Assembly: GCF_949628265.1 (NCBI RefSeq)
Contig: NC_088787.1
Coordinates: 13,072,501-13,136,500, forward strand
Reading direction: 5' to 3'
From: Cloeon dipterum
Lineage: Eukaryota; Arthropoda; Insecta; Ephemeroptera; Baetidae
DNA: 64,000 nucleotides
Of the stretch, positions 1 to 11,230 are shown one piece after another. The notes beneath the pieces are model-generated. The model did not search any database. It saw nothing but the letters and a program-made list of their open reading frames with translations, and had not been told where the DNA came from. The position numbers and the translations under genes are program-made. How positions within the stretch are numbered: the stretch's first letter is position 1; every line of letters begins with the position of its first letter.

Positions 1-1084
1 TGAAAATCTTAGATTTTCACAAGGGGAAAATGGAATAAATTCATTTCTTGAATTTCTTGCGCAAGATATTGGTAAAAATTGAGTGGTAGAAATCGTTAAA
101 AACCAGTGGTGAAAAAAATCGGGTGGTATAATTAATAAAGCAAATACAACACTGATAGTGAGCTGTTTATTTTTCCGTATTTCTTCCGAAATAATGTCCT
201 GCTCAGCCCCTAGTTGGGACAGGAAGCTCATGAATTAGGACTACAACCAGTAGCCGAAACTAACTGAGCAGGATAGGATATTTCTGTAGAAACACGAAAA
301 AGATAAAGCTCGCTATTCACCGAGGAAGCTGCCATTAATTTCAACTGATTTTATTATTTTACGGATTATATTTATTTTAGTAGCGCAGCATAAATATATG
401 TCATCTAAAATGGATGGAGTGACGTCAAATACTTATCGACCTATTCTGGCCTAATTATTTTGGAAAACTGGGAAATCTTGACAATTGAATAAAAGGTTGC
501 GTTGCTAAAAATCTGTGTTGCTCAAAATTCAGTCTTTTAAGAGGTTCAGAGCAATAAATATTTTTTCAGATTAATATTACTTTTTATCCCTTTTTGAACA
601 AATCAGTTGGGCATTAATTTTTTTTCTTGGTAATTTTTTAAATATTTGACTTCTAAATAAAAACAGAAACGTATATACTAGAGCAATCACATCAGCCAGC
701 CTCGCCAAATCATGGCCAGCCGCTTTGGTTTTAGCTCGCCAGGCACGCCAGCCGCCGGTCAAAATTTCGAAAATGGAAAAAATAAATTTCAGCTCCTTGA
801 GCCGTTTGTTGGCCTATTCTCATCCAAATCTAATAAAAACGCAGCCCAAATAATGCATTCAGTAGTTTCCGCGCTAGTTAGAAACACGGAAAGCGAATTT
901 TTCACTCTTGAAGTGGGGGCCGCCGAGTCCTACTATCTGATCAAGCTCTCGGTTTAATTTTTATTCCTGTGTGCAAAGACAGAAAAATCAAGGATATGAA
1001 AGTTCCCCCGTTTGCTCATTCCCCAATAAAAATATGATAATACGAATTTAACGAGGAGCGGGCCAAACGGCCAAAGCGGTGGCA
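1..1084 (-). mobile_element. Truncated hAT-like element, third copy of the 4737/8854 family
   Basis: This sequence is the diverged reverse complement of the middle and right parts of the elements at 4737-6432 and 8854-10558. It matches, in opposite orientation, the block around 5013-6090 from the ATTTAACGAGGAGCGGGCC stretch to the TCTTGCGCAAGA block and the AAAATCTTAGATTTTC palindrome at the very start of the window. The roughly 270 bp that should follow near 1085, including the terminal repeat, are missing, so the copy is truncated there. It abuts the RpS10 intron repeat directly. No transposase frame is visible. Confidence 0.75.
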
Positions 1085-1363
1085 CCTCCTGATCATGAGG
1101 CTGAGACATATAGTTTTTATATCACTAGAAATCGTTCTTTTAATTGTGATTGTTTTCGAATGGCAAACATATCTGATTGTTAAAATTTAAAGTTCATTGA
1201 AACATTTAGCGAGAACAAAGTAAAAATCATGGGATGCATTTGACTGCTAATTTTTTTCTGTGATAATTGTTTGATTCATTCAAATAGCAATCATAGAAAA
1301 ATCGCCCATGCATGAAATTTACTGCAACTATTTAATATCGTTTTGTATTTTAGATTGTTCCTG
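1081..1363 (+). repeat. Duplicated intron end, copy A
   Basis: This 283 bp is nearly identical to 2145-2426, starting GGCACCTCC and GATCATGAGGCTGAGAC and ending TTTTAGATTGTTCCTG. Each copy includes a complete branch/acceptor region plus the first 10 bases of RpS10 exon B. Copy A runs straight into the WRHYYW-coding exon. Confidence 0.85.
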
Positions 1364-2706
1364 GAGGCACTACTACTGGTACCTCAACAACGAGGGTATA
1401 AATTACCTCAGGACTTTCCTCCACCTTCCCCCAGAGGTGTGTATAAATACGGCATACATAATTTAAAGTCTGTTTGCTTTCGAGTCTATTATAAATATTT
1501 ATTTGAGGAATTAACCATGCAGGAGAGTTTTAAGTTATGAATCGAAAGTGAAATAACAGGGAATGGAAACGCGAGATTACTTTGTTCTGTGATTAGCACA
1601 CACGTCTTCAATTCCATTCGGGGTAGTTTTTAATTTAACACAATTCATAAGTACATATATTAATTATTTAATTTGCTTTTTGATGTAATGGGTTTATTTT
1701 CGCAAAAATTTTTGATTTTTGCGGACCTTTTTTAACTGCTGAAAAGTGGGACTTAAAAAGTTTTTCAATTTTGATAATCTCGCCTCGCGGCCGAAAAGCG
1801 GATTTTGTTAACTGTCTAAATAATTTGCAACTTAATTTAAAATTTAAAATTCTGTTCCAAAAAATTATAAGATTTTTGCCAACGTGACCACAGGCTATGT
1901 TAGTTGAAAATTCACAAAAGATTCGTGCTTTTAATGATCATATTTTGCCATTATCAAGAATTTTGAATAAATGTAAAAATTAGTACAGTCCCATCAACCC
2001 CACAGCTGATTTTGGGTCAGTTACAGTTCAAGCTGCTTCAGCTGCAATTCATAGGTTAAACCCCCTGGATACCACGAGTCTCCTTCTTATCTGGCCATCT
2101 GTGCCTTGTAAACAATTTTTCACTTGTCAGGAAAAATTACCACCGGCACCTCCAGATCATGAGGCTGAGACATAGAGTTTTTTTTAACACTAGAAATCGT
2201 TCATTTAATTTTGATTGTTTTCGAATGGCAAACATCTGATTGTTAAAATTTAAAGTTCATTGAAACATTTAGCTAGAACAAAGTAAAAATCATGGGATGC
2301 ATTTGACCGCTAATTTTTTTCTGTGATAATTGTTTGATTCATTCAAATAGCAATCATAGAAAAATCGCCCATGCATGAAATTTACTGCAACTATTTAATA
2401 TCGTTTTGTATTTTAGATTGTTCCTGCCACTTTGAAGAGGCAGACTAGGACAGAGGCTGCAAGACCACGTCCCTCTGCACCCAAAATTAATGACGGAAGA
2501 CGAAAGATCGTGCTGCGTACAGAAAGGGCCGGACCTGGCGCTCCAGACAAGAAGGCAGAAGTTGGCGCTGGAGCTGCCGAGATCGATTTCGTAAGTGTCT
2601 ATCAGATGCACTTAAAATATTTATCATTAAATTATGGGATGCTGACTGTCATTTCTCTTTTCAGCGCGGATTTGGACGTGGACGAGATGATCCTCCCCCA
2701 CAGTAA
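1354..2706 (+). CDS. RpS10: Ribosomal protein S10, 3' exons (partial, 5' part not in window)
   Basis: Three exons encode the C-terminal two thirds of eukaryotic ribosomal protein eS10, a component of the 40S head. Exon A (1354-1436) contains [12 protein letters not shown] and LHLPPE. Exon B (2417-2590) continues with IVPATLKR and a basic stretch ending [12 protein letters not shown]. Exon C (2665-2706) encodes [13 protein letters not shown] and the stop, the Gly/Arg-rich tail typical of the family. Exon joins are in frame (A-B phase 0, B-C phase 0) with donors GAG|GTGTGT and TTC|GTAAGT and acceptors ttttag and tttcag. The N-terminal winged-helix part is absent: upstream there is only transposon sequence to the window edge, so its exons lie further left or are lost. 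The first codons of exon A read C-S before WRHYYW where the family has F-A. These bases match the start of exon B (see findings), so the copy may be rearranged. No internal stop is seen, which argues against an old pseudogene. Confidence 0.85.
2145..2426 (+). repeat. Duplicated intron end, copy B (probable original)
   Basis: This is the direct repeat partner of 1081-1363. Here the last 10 bases belong naturally to exon B (I-V-P of IVPATLKR), so this is likely the source copy. Confidence 0.8.
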
Positions 2707-2719
2707 TCCATTACTTCTA

Positions 2720-3010
2720 CTTTTTTATATTTATTAAGAATTTTTAAATATATTTTATATTCTACAGTGTTCTTTTATTATTATTAATAAATGCAACCAT
2801 AAATAATTGTTAAACCATGATCATTTGGTGATAATTGTGTGTTTAAAAAATTATTGGAATGATGGTTGCATTTCTTTTTATTTATGAAGAAACACTGTAG
2901 AATATAAAATATTTTTTAAAATTCTTAATAAATATAAAAAAATTAAGTCATTTTGAATCAACAAAACGCAATTTAATTGTATATTTACAATAAACTTAAA
3001 TAATATTTAT
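2720..3010. mobile_element. Palindromic AT-rich MITE in the RpS10 3' region
   Basis: This is an inverted repeat centred near 2830. The arm TATATTCTACAGTGTTC at about 2755 pairs with GAAACACTGTAGAATATA at about 2889, flanked by TTTATTAAGAATTTTTAAA and its complement. It starts right after the RpS10 stop, so the 3' end or poly(A) site of that gene may lie inside it. The same core occurs in the larger palindrome at 3959-4658. Confidence 0.75.
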
Positions 3011-3958
3011 TAATAGCAATTTTACCTTTTTGATTTTGCACCTAGTTTTGATAATTTTGGAGATAGTAATCAAAGCTATGTAGCTTGATTTAATCTGATT
3101 CCATCTAATTTTAGTCTGCATTTTTTCAATAACTAAACAAAGCAACATTCTTTTTCTTAGAATTACATTACAAATGTTTTTCAGATGGTAAGATCGCCCT
3201 GATTTGTATTTCGTTTGCCACTGTGTTCATAATTAATTTAACTGTCCGCACTCACATTGATTTTGTGGCTGTTGAAAATAAAGTTGCTCTAAATTATGAT
3301 CCAACTTTTTCATTAAGTTTTAAACCATAATTATGTAAGGAAGGATCTAAATAAAATGACACCCTCTTTGGAAGTGGATGGTCTTCAGATCTTGATGAAA
3401 TTCGGTGGAGATGTTGCCCTAAAAGGGACCTAAGTTGAACCCTAAAATATTAGGTCAAAATTCCCAAAATTGCCTATTTTACAGGGGTTCTAAATTTGAG
3501 ATTTTTGAAAAAGGTGATGTTTTCGGCGATTTGTAACTTGGTTTTTGTTTGTGGTAAACACAAAAACTTGTTATTATCCAAAATTATCTACGTTTGATGC
3601 AAAACAACTTCCCCACGACGACCAACTGCGTAGGTCAAAGGTCAAGGTCACTAAATTGGGGTCAAACTTTTCGAAGAAATCCCACATACCCTAGTGCATA
3701 AAATTTTGAAAATTCAAAATAGCCAAAATGTGCCTCATATCCATGGTAACAACATATAAAAAATTGGCGAGACTTATTTTTTTCTTTTTCGAGGTATTTT
3801 GAATTGAGTGTTTAAAGTCGATGTTTTTCGGGTTTTCCAATCGTAAATAAAAACACGTTTTCCGCTTAATCTCAGCTTCTATGGGTGCGATTTACGAAAA
3901 CCGCACACCGTTTGATACGTAATGACCTCCCCTTGGTAATGCAAGTGATCATGAAGGG

Positions 3959-4658
3959 TGCCAACCCCCATCGAAACCTTTACAACCCCCTGGAGTGCCG
4001 AAAATTTTTTTTTTCACTTTTTGATCCTCAATCTCGATCAATTAAGCGTGAGATACCAATCAAATATGTCTATAAATAGTTAAAACAATAAATACTTTAA
4101 TTTTCTTTGTAGAGAAACCTTAAAAAAATAAAATATCAAATTTTAAAATGGTGAAAAAATGTACTTCAGTTTATTTTAAAAATAAAATTAAATTGCAATT
4201 TTCTTTATTCAAAATAACTTAATTTATCCAGATTTATTAAGAAAATTAAAATATAAATCATATTCTACAGTGTTCTTTTATTATTATAAATAAATGCAAC
4301 CATAATTCTAATACATCTCTTAATAATATCTGTATAATAAAAGAACACTGTAGAATATGATTTTGATATATTATACTTCTTAATAAATATGGATAAATTA
4401 AGTTATTTTGAATAAAGAAAATTGCAATTTAATTTTATTTTTAAAATAAACTCAAGCACATTTTTTTACTATTTTAAAATTTGATATTTTATTTTTTTAA
4501 GGTTTATCTACAAAGAAAATAAAAATATTTATTGTTTTAACTATTTTTAGACATATTTGATTGGTATCACGCTTAATTTATCGAGATTGAGGGTAGAAAA
4601 GTGAAAAAAATAATTTTTCCGGCACTCCAGGGGTGGTAAAGGGTTTGATGGGGTGGGC
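3959..4658. mobile_element. Palindromic MITE of about 700 bp inserted in the left arm
   Basis: This is an inverted repeat centred near 4318. The left end (AACCCCCATCGAAACC and CCCCCTGGAGTGCCG) pairs with the right end (CGGCACTCCAGGGG and GATGGGGTGGG). The corresponding point of the right arm (11470-11490) is uninterrupted, which defines this as an insertion. The centre contains the same TTCTACAGTGTTCTTTTATT core as the palindrome at 2720-3010. Confidence 0.8.
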
Positions 4659-4736
4659 ACTAGAGTGTATTTCAATACCAAACTTTTGAATTGTCTGGAA
4701 CTTTTCTTGACGAAACTGGTATTGTTCCGGTATTGT

Positions 4737-6432
4737 CAGGCCCGGACTGGTAATCGGGCGCACCGGGCGAAACCCCGGTGGGCCGCGGCCCAAGTGGGCC
4801 GCCCGGACCGCCCAATATTTCCAAGACTGTCAAGCAGCCCGCGTTTGTGGCTGTCGCAGCCCATTTTTTGTGGTTTTTCCGTGCTGGAGCTGGCGGCAAC
4901 ATAAGTTCAATTCTTTGTTGTGGCTAAAACATTTTCAAAATCAAAGGAAAAATCTTGAAAATAAAAAATCGAAAAAATTTTCATTTTCGTTGCGCCCACC
5001 GGGCCACCGCTTTGGTCGTTGGGCCCGCTCCTCGTTAAATTCATGTTATCATATTTTTATTGGGGAGTGATCAAACGGGAAAAACTATCATATCCTTGAT
5101 TTTTCTGTCTTACACAGGAATAAAAATTAAATCGAGAGCTTGATCAGGTATGTACAAGGACTCGGCGGCCCCCTCTTCGAGATTGAAAAATTCGCTTTGC
5201 GTGTTTCATACTAGCGCGGAAACTATTGAATGCATTATTTGGGCTGCGTTTTTATTAGATTTGGATGAGAATAGGCAACAAACGGCCGAAGGAGCTAAAA
5301 CTTCTTTTTTCCATTTTCGAACTATTGACCGGCGGCAGGCGTGCCTGGCGAGCTAAAACCAAAGCGGCTAATCAAAATTTGGCGAGGCTGGCTGATGTGA
5401 GTGCTCTAGCATACGTTTCTATTTTTATTTAGAAGTCAAATATGTAAAAAAATTTCAAGAAAAAATTAATGTCAAGCTGATTTGTTCAAAAGGGAAAAAA
5501 GGTAATATTAATCTGAAAAAATATTTATTTATTGCTCTGAACCTCATACAAGAGTGAATTTTGAGGAACACCACAGATTTTAGCAACGCAACCTTATTCA
5601 ACTGTCAAGTTTTCCCTGTTTTCCAAAATAATTGGGCCAGAATAGGTCGATTATTGATGTATTTGATGTCACTCCATCCATTTCAGATGATATATATATA
5701 TATATGTATTTTTACTGCACAACTAAATAATCCGTACAAGTAAAAAATCAGTCGACATGAATGGCAGCTTCCTCGAAGAATAGCGCGAGCTTTATATTTT
5801 TCTGTATTTCTACAGAAATATCCTGCTCAACTAGTTTCGGCTACTGGTTGTAGTCCTAATTCATGAGCTTCCTCTCCCGACAAGTGGCTGAGCAGGACAT
5901 TATTTCTGTAGAAACGCGGAAAAACAAACAGCTCGCTATCAGGGTTGTATTTGCTTTAATAATACCACTCGATTTTGTTCACCACCTGCTTTTTAACGGT
6001 TTCTACCACTCAATTTTGCACATTTCTTGCGCAAGAAATTCAAGAAATGAATTTATTCCATTTTCACCTTATGAAAATCTAAGATTTTCGTTCGGAAGTG
6101 GTCAAAATTTCCTCTACTGTACACATTTTTTTCTTTTAAATTGCCATTTGCTGCCTCAATTTCTCCAAATGGTTCTTTAAAAAATTTTGAAGTCGAGGTC
6201 ATGAGCAAATAATTAGAAAATTATTGAAAACTGAGGTGCAAATATGGCCTGCAAGAAAATGGTAAAAAATTGGAAAAAAAGTTTTTACCACTGCACCGCG
6301 CAGGAAACTACCTTTCATTTAAATGGAAAATTATAAAAGGTCGGGGGGGGGGGGGGTAGTGGGCTGCGGTGGCTCGGTGGGCCGCGAAAATCAACAGTCC
6401 CCGGTAAAAAATTTGGTGCCAGTCCGGGCCTG
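4737..6432 (+). mobile_element. Non-autonomous hAT-type element, copy 1
   Basis: The 1.7 kb element is bounded by a perfect 14-bp terminal inverted repeat, CAGGCCCGGACTGG at the left and CCAGTCCGGGCCTG at the right. Terminal CAGG and 8-bp target duplications are typical of hAT elements. The left flank is GGTATTGT; the right flank is ATGCTCAC, so this copy alone has no matching duplication. It has no long transposase frame. It contains a G tract of 14 at 6343-6356 and a short TA run at about 5689. It differs from the copy at 8854 by only a few indels and substitutions. Confidence 0.85.
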
Positions 6433-8853
6433 ATGCTCACTGCTCGATCAATGTCAGTTTTTATACAATGAAAATGTCCTTCTTCTTTTCATGACCCCAA
6501 AAGGAGAGTGCTGTCCTTTTGTCTGCCTTCAGGAGAAAAATTCACAGCACATTTTGAATCCACTTAACAAAAGAGGGAATTCCATCCCTGAAATCGCGGA
6601 GTCCGATCCGAAAAATTCCAACGTCGGCATAAACTTTGGCTGTGGAGGAAGAGACCAATAATTGGTGTCTACCCTCCCAGGTCGATTGTTGCGCCGGTAC
6701 AATGCAAAATGCTCAGGCGAAAAAGGTGTCTTATGGAAAACTCAGGTTAAATTTTTCCGAGACACGAACCTTCGTTTTTCTATCGTGCAAACAGGTTTTC
6801 CAGGGTAAAATCTCCCGGGGATTCCGAATCTGGCAGCGGAGTGTGAATTTGCGAAGCGCAGTCGACATCGAACGATTTTGCAGAGCGCGTTGTGGCGGTG
6901 CGGGTTTTGGTTGCAAAAGGCACGATTTTGTGGTACAAAATCGAGCGCCGCCGTCGTGCTTCACAAAAAAGAGCGGCGCTAAAGTCCTGCGCTTCGCTAT
7001 AACGAGCGGCGCCGCCATCCCGCACTCCGCCAAAAAGAGCGCCTCCGCCAAAAAGAGCGCCTCCGCCACGCGCACCGCCACACCGCGCAATCCGCACCGC
7101 GCCGCCGCCGAAATTGGAAAAAGTAATTAATGATGCCAGAAAAACCGCGTAAAAACAGTCATAAGGTTGCGCGACCTGTGGAAGATCGGTTACAGTCCAG
7201 GGTTTAAAATCGTCGCGCAAAAAGGGTGTTTTTTGAGGGTATAGGGTTGCGTGGCTGACATAGGATGACGGTCGACGTCAAAGTCGACAAAAAGTGTCGT
7301 GTCGTGCATGTTTTCAGGGTGAAATTTTCCGCAAAGACCAAATTTGAGGTTGAAAACTTGAAATTGTTCGGAGTTTTTTAGATTGTTAAGAAAATTCGAC
7401 CAAAACCCGACTTTTCGTTACCAACCGAGGACCGCATTTCGTATGGGAGGTCAAATGTCATAAATCTTGACACAAAAACGTGAAATTCGGTTTGTGGGCA
7501 CAAAATAAAGTGCTGAGCAGAAAAAAATTTTGGTTTTTGAAAATCAGACAAAAATTGTCCATTTTCATAAGGGGTCTGTGTTTGGCATTGCAGCTCAACA
7601 CCTATGGGTCTGAGAGCAAAAATAAGCACAGATTCTGAAAGCTGATAAAATTTGCAATCTTCTTCGTGGCGAAAAAATTTTCCTCCGCCTTCGAATTTTC
7701 CGAAAAAATTCCATTAATAAATCACTTGACTTCTTGGGAAAAGGAAAAATATCGAGAAAAAATTTTCAAGATAGCGAAACTTTAGCTCAAGTCTTCATTA
7801 ACTTCTCATGAAAAAATAAAACCTTTCGTGCAAGCCGTTTTTGTGCTGCGCGCGATTTCCCAAGTGTCCAACTTGAAAAACCGAAAAAAAATCGAAAGTT
7901 TCCAAAAATAGTCAAATTGCACATTTTCGGACTCGTCGTGAAATGCGGATTCCAAAAATGTTTTTTTTTTTTAAATCGGATAACTTTGCGAAAAGTTACA
8001 CCATTTTTAAAATGTGGAAATTTTCAAAAATTTCTTTAATGTTTCAAAGTTCCATAACTTTTCGAATAATGCTCGGATTTTCAAAAACCAAACATTTTTG
8101 GAATCAGCACTTCGTGTGGAGTCTGAAAATGTGCAATTTGACCATTTTTGAACTCTTTCGATTTTTTCGGTTTTTTCAAGTTGGACACTTGGGAAATCGC
8201 GCGCAGCACGAAAATGGCTTGAACGAATGTTTTTATTTTTTCACGAGACGTTAATAAAGACCCCAGCTAAGTTTTGGCTATCTTGAAAATTTTTTCTCGA
8301 TATTTTTCTTTTTCCCAAGAAGTTTAGTGAATTTTCAAAGGAATTTTCCGGGAAAGTCGAAGGCGAAAGAAATTTTTGTTCCACACAATGAAGATTGCAA
8401 ATTTTATCAGCTTTCAGAATCTGTGCTTATTTTTGCTTTTTGACCCATAGGTGTTGAGCTGCAAGGCCAAACACGGACCCCTTATGAAAGTGGACAATTT
8501 TGGTCTGATTTTCAAAAACTAAAATTTTTCCAGACCAACTTGCCATTTTCTAGCAGCATACCGAATTTCGACTTTATTCGACAGGATTTGTCCCCTAACT
8601 CTCCCCTCGAGCTGAGCTTCCCGACACGTGTTGCCGGAGTTAGACATTTTCACCGATTTTCATGAAAAATCATAATTTTTTCGATTGTTTCACATCAACA
8701 ATGGCTTCGCCGGAAAATTTCAGCCAGAATCGATGTTGTGCTTCACATTTTGTGAGAAAATTTGGGAAAGCCGTAATTTTTGGTGACCTGAAATTCAAAA
8801 TTTCGCTTCCCTGAAAAATTTAACATTGCAAATCGAAAAAATAACGCCAGATT
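6433..8853. other. Segment carried between two hAT copies
   Basis: This 2.4 kb segment separates the two hAT copies. 6760-7100 is GC-rich with a short tandem GCCTCCGCCAAAAAGAGC unit near 7025-7065. The overlapping open frames there on both strands look like compositional artefacts. 7519-8531 is a fold-back repeat. No gene is recognised. Confidence 0.6.
7519..8531. repeat. Fold-back repeat of about 1 kb
   Basis: This is an imperfect inverted repeat centred near 8025. TTTGCAATCTTC at about 7650 and CAGCTCAACACCTATGGGTC at about 7590 pair with GAAGATTGCAAATTTTATC at about 8392 and GACCCATAGGTGTTGAGCTG at about 8443. Inner parts (around 7880 and 8180) also pair but less well. It is probably a fold-back element or MITE without coding capacity. 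Confidence 0.75.
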
Positions 8854-10558
8854 CAGGCCCGGACTGGTAATCGGGCGCACCGGGCGAAACCCCGGTGGGC
8901 CGCGGCCCAAGTGGGCCGCCCGGACCGCCCAATATTTCCAAGACTGTCAAGCAGCCCGCGTTTGTGGCTGTCGCAGCCCATTTTTTGTGGTTTTTCCGTG
9001 CTGGAGCTGGCGGCAACATAAGTTCAATTCTTTGTTGTGGCTAAAACATTTTCAAAATCAAAGGAAAAATCTTGAAAATAAAAAATCGAAAAAATTTTCA
9101 TTTTCGTTGCGCCCACCGGGCCACCGCTTTGGTCGTTGGGCCCGCTCCTCGTTAAATTCATGTTATCATATTTTTATTGGGGAGTGATCAAACGGGAAAA
9201 ACTATCATATCCTTGATTTTTCTGTCTTACACAGGAATAAAAATTAAATCGAGAGCTTGATCAGGTATGTACAAGGACTCGGCGGCCCCCTCTTCGAGAT
9301 TGAAAAATTCGCTTTGCGTGTTTCATACTAGCGCGGAAACTATTGAATGCATTATTTGGGCTGCGTTTTTATTAGATTTGGATGAGAATAGGCCAACAAA
9401 CGGCCGAAGGAGCTAAAACTTCTTTTTTCCATTTTCGAACTATTGACCGGCGGCAGGCGTGCCTGGCGAGCTAAAACCAAAGCGGCTAATCAAAATTTGG
9501 CGAGGCTGGCTGATGTGAGTGCTCTAGCATACGTTTCTATTTTTATTTAGAAGTCAAATATGTAAAAAAATTTCAAGAAAAAATTAATGTCAAGCTGATT
9601 TGTTCAAAAGGGAAAAAAGGTAATATTAATCTGAAAAAATATTTATTTATTGCTCTGAACCTCATACAAGAGTGAATTTTGAGGAACACACAGATTTTAG
9701 CAACGCAACCTTATTCAACTGTCAAGTTTTCCCTGTTTTCCAAAATAATTGGGCCAGAATAGGTCGATTATTGATGTATTTGATGTCACTCCATCCATTT
9801 CAGATGATATATATATATATATATGTATTTTTACTGCACAACTAAATAATCCGTACAAGTAAAAAATCAGTCGACATGAATGGCAGCTTCCTCGAAGAAT
9901 AGCGCGAGCTTTATATTTTTCTGTATTTCTACAGAAATATCCTGCTCAACTAGTTTCGGCTACTGGTTGTAGTCCTAATTCATGAGCTTCCTCTCCCGAC
10001 AAGTGGCTGAGCAGGACATTATTTCTGTAGAAACGCGGAAAAACAAACAGCTCGCTATCAGGGTTGTATTTGCTTTAATAATACCACTCGATTTTGTTCA
10101 CCACTGCTTTTTAACGGTTTCTACCACTCAATTTTGCACATTTCTTGCGCAAGAAATTCAAGAAATGAATTTATTCCATTTTCACCTTATGAAAATCTAA
10201 GATTTTCGGTCGGAAGTGGTCAAAATTTCCTCTACTGTACACATTTTTTTCTTTTAAATTGCCATTTGCTGCCTCAATTTCTCCAAATGGTTCTTTAAAA
10301 AATTTTGAAGTCGAGGTCATGAGCAAATAATTAGAAAATTATTGAAAACTGAGGTGCAAATATGGCCTGCAAGAAAATGGTAAAAAATTGGAAAAAAAGT
10401 TTTTACCACTGCACCGCGCAGGAAACTACCTTTCATTTAAATGGAAAATTATAAAAGGTCGGGGGGGGGGGGGGGGGGGGGGTAGTGGGCTGCGGTGGCT
10501 CGGTGGGCCGCGAAAATCAACAGTCCCCGGTAAAAAATTTGGTGCCAGTCCGGGCCTG
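8854..10558 (+). mobile_element. Non-autonomous hAT-type element, copy 2
   Basis: This has the same 14-bp terminal repeats and internal sequence as 4737-6432, with almost no substitutions. The G tract at 10461-10482 is 22 long versus 14, the TA run is longer, and a few 1-bp indels occur. The left flank ends CGCCAGATT; the right flank is GGTATTGT (10559-10566), which matches the left flank of copy 1, not its own left flank. Confidence 0.85.
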
Positions 10559-10984
10559 GGTATTGTTTCTGAAAGGAATGTTTAAAATTTTCTTGTCTTG
10601 TATTGTTTTTCAAACCTTCTTGTTTTGGTTTTCTGACAAAAAATCCTTGTATCTGTATTGTAATTTATTTTTTTGAAAAAATTCTTGGTTGTTTTTGGGA
10701 TTTTTTCTGAAAGACATCTTTTTTAAGTTTTATATTACCAAATCTTGCTTTGGCATTTTAATAAAATTGTCATTTTGCTTGATTATATATATTTTAAAAT
10801 TGAAAGTAGAGAGGGGACCAGGGACAGGGACTACGGGAATTTTGTATTTCGAGACAAGGGATGGGACGGGACAGGGACAATCTTCAGCGGGACGAGGGAC
10901 AGTTTTATCGGCAGCAATGGCAGAGTGCAGCATGAAAAGCCTAAAGATTCTCACTTTGTCCGTTCGAGGAGGAATAAGGAAGCA

Positions 10985-11230
10985 ATCAGGGTTCACCAAT
11001 TTTGCAATACGCAAAAATGCAACACTGGTTATTTTGAGAAAACAGTTGGAAAAACCACTAGATTTGGTTTTATCTGCATTTTACGGGATTTTACCCAGAA
11101 AGAATCATATATATATTTCGTGCCATAATAATCAAAAAATTTGGAATATTGCGATGAGAGATGAAATTTTCGGTCTCTTGGTATAACCAGTGCAGGGTTC
11201 GCAAAAACACGCATATTTTCGGGAAATATC
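10985..11230. repeat. Degenerate CAGGGTTC-family element remnant
   Basis: CAGGGTTCACCAATTTTGCAA at about 10987 and CAGGGTTCGCAAAAACACGC at about 11193 resemble the ends of the element at 51428-51819. Here they are in direct orientation, so only a scrambled or nested remnant is left. Confidence 0.5.

Noticed and set aside
4870-5356. Short frames inside the hAT copy, repeated at 8987-9187
   Set aside because: They are identical in both elements, but short and without transposase motifs. The element appears non-autonomous.
6636-7220. Overlapping open frames of 119-164 codons on both strands
   Set aside because: They lie in a GC-rich patch with a short tandem unit, within transposon cargo. Overlapping frames on both strands with repetitive Ala/Lys/Ser composition look like artefacts, with no family similarity.
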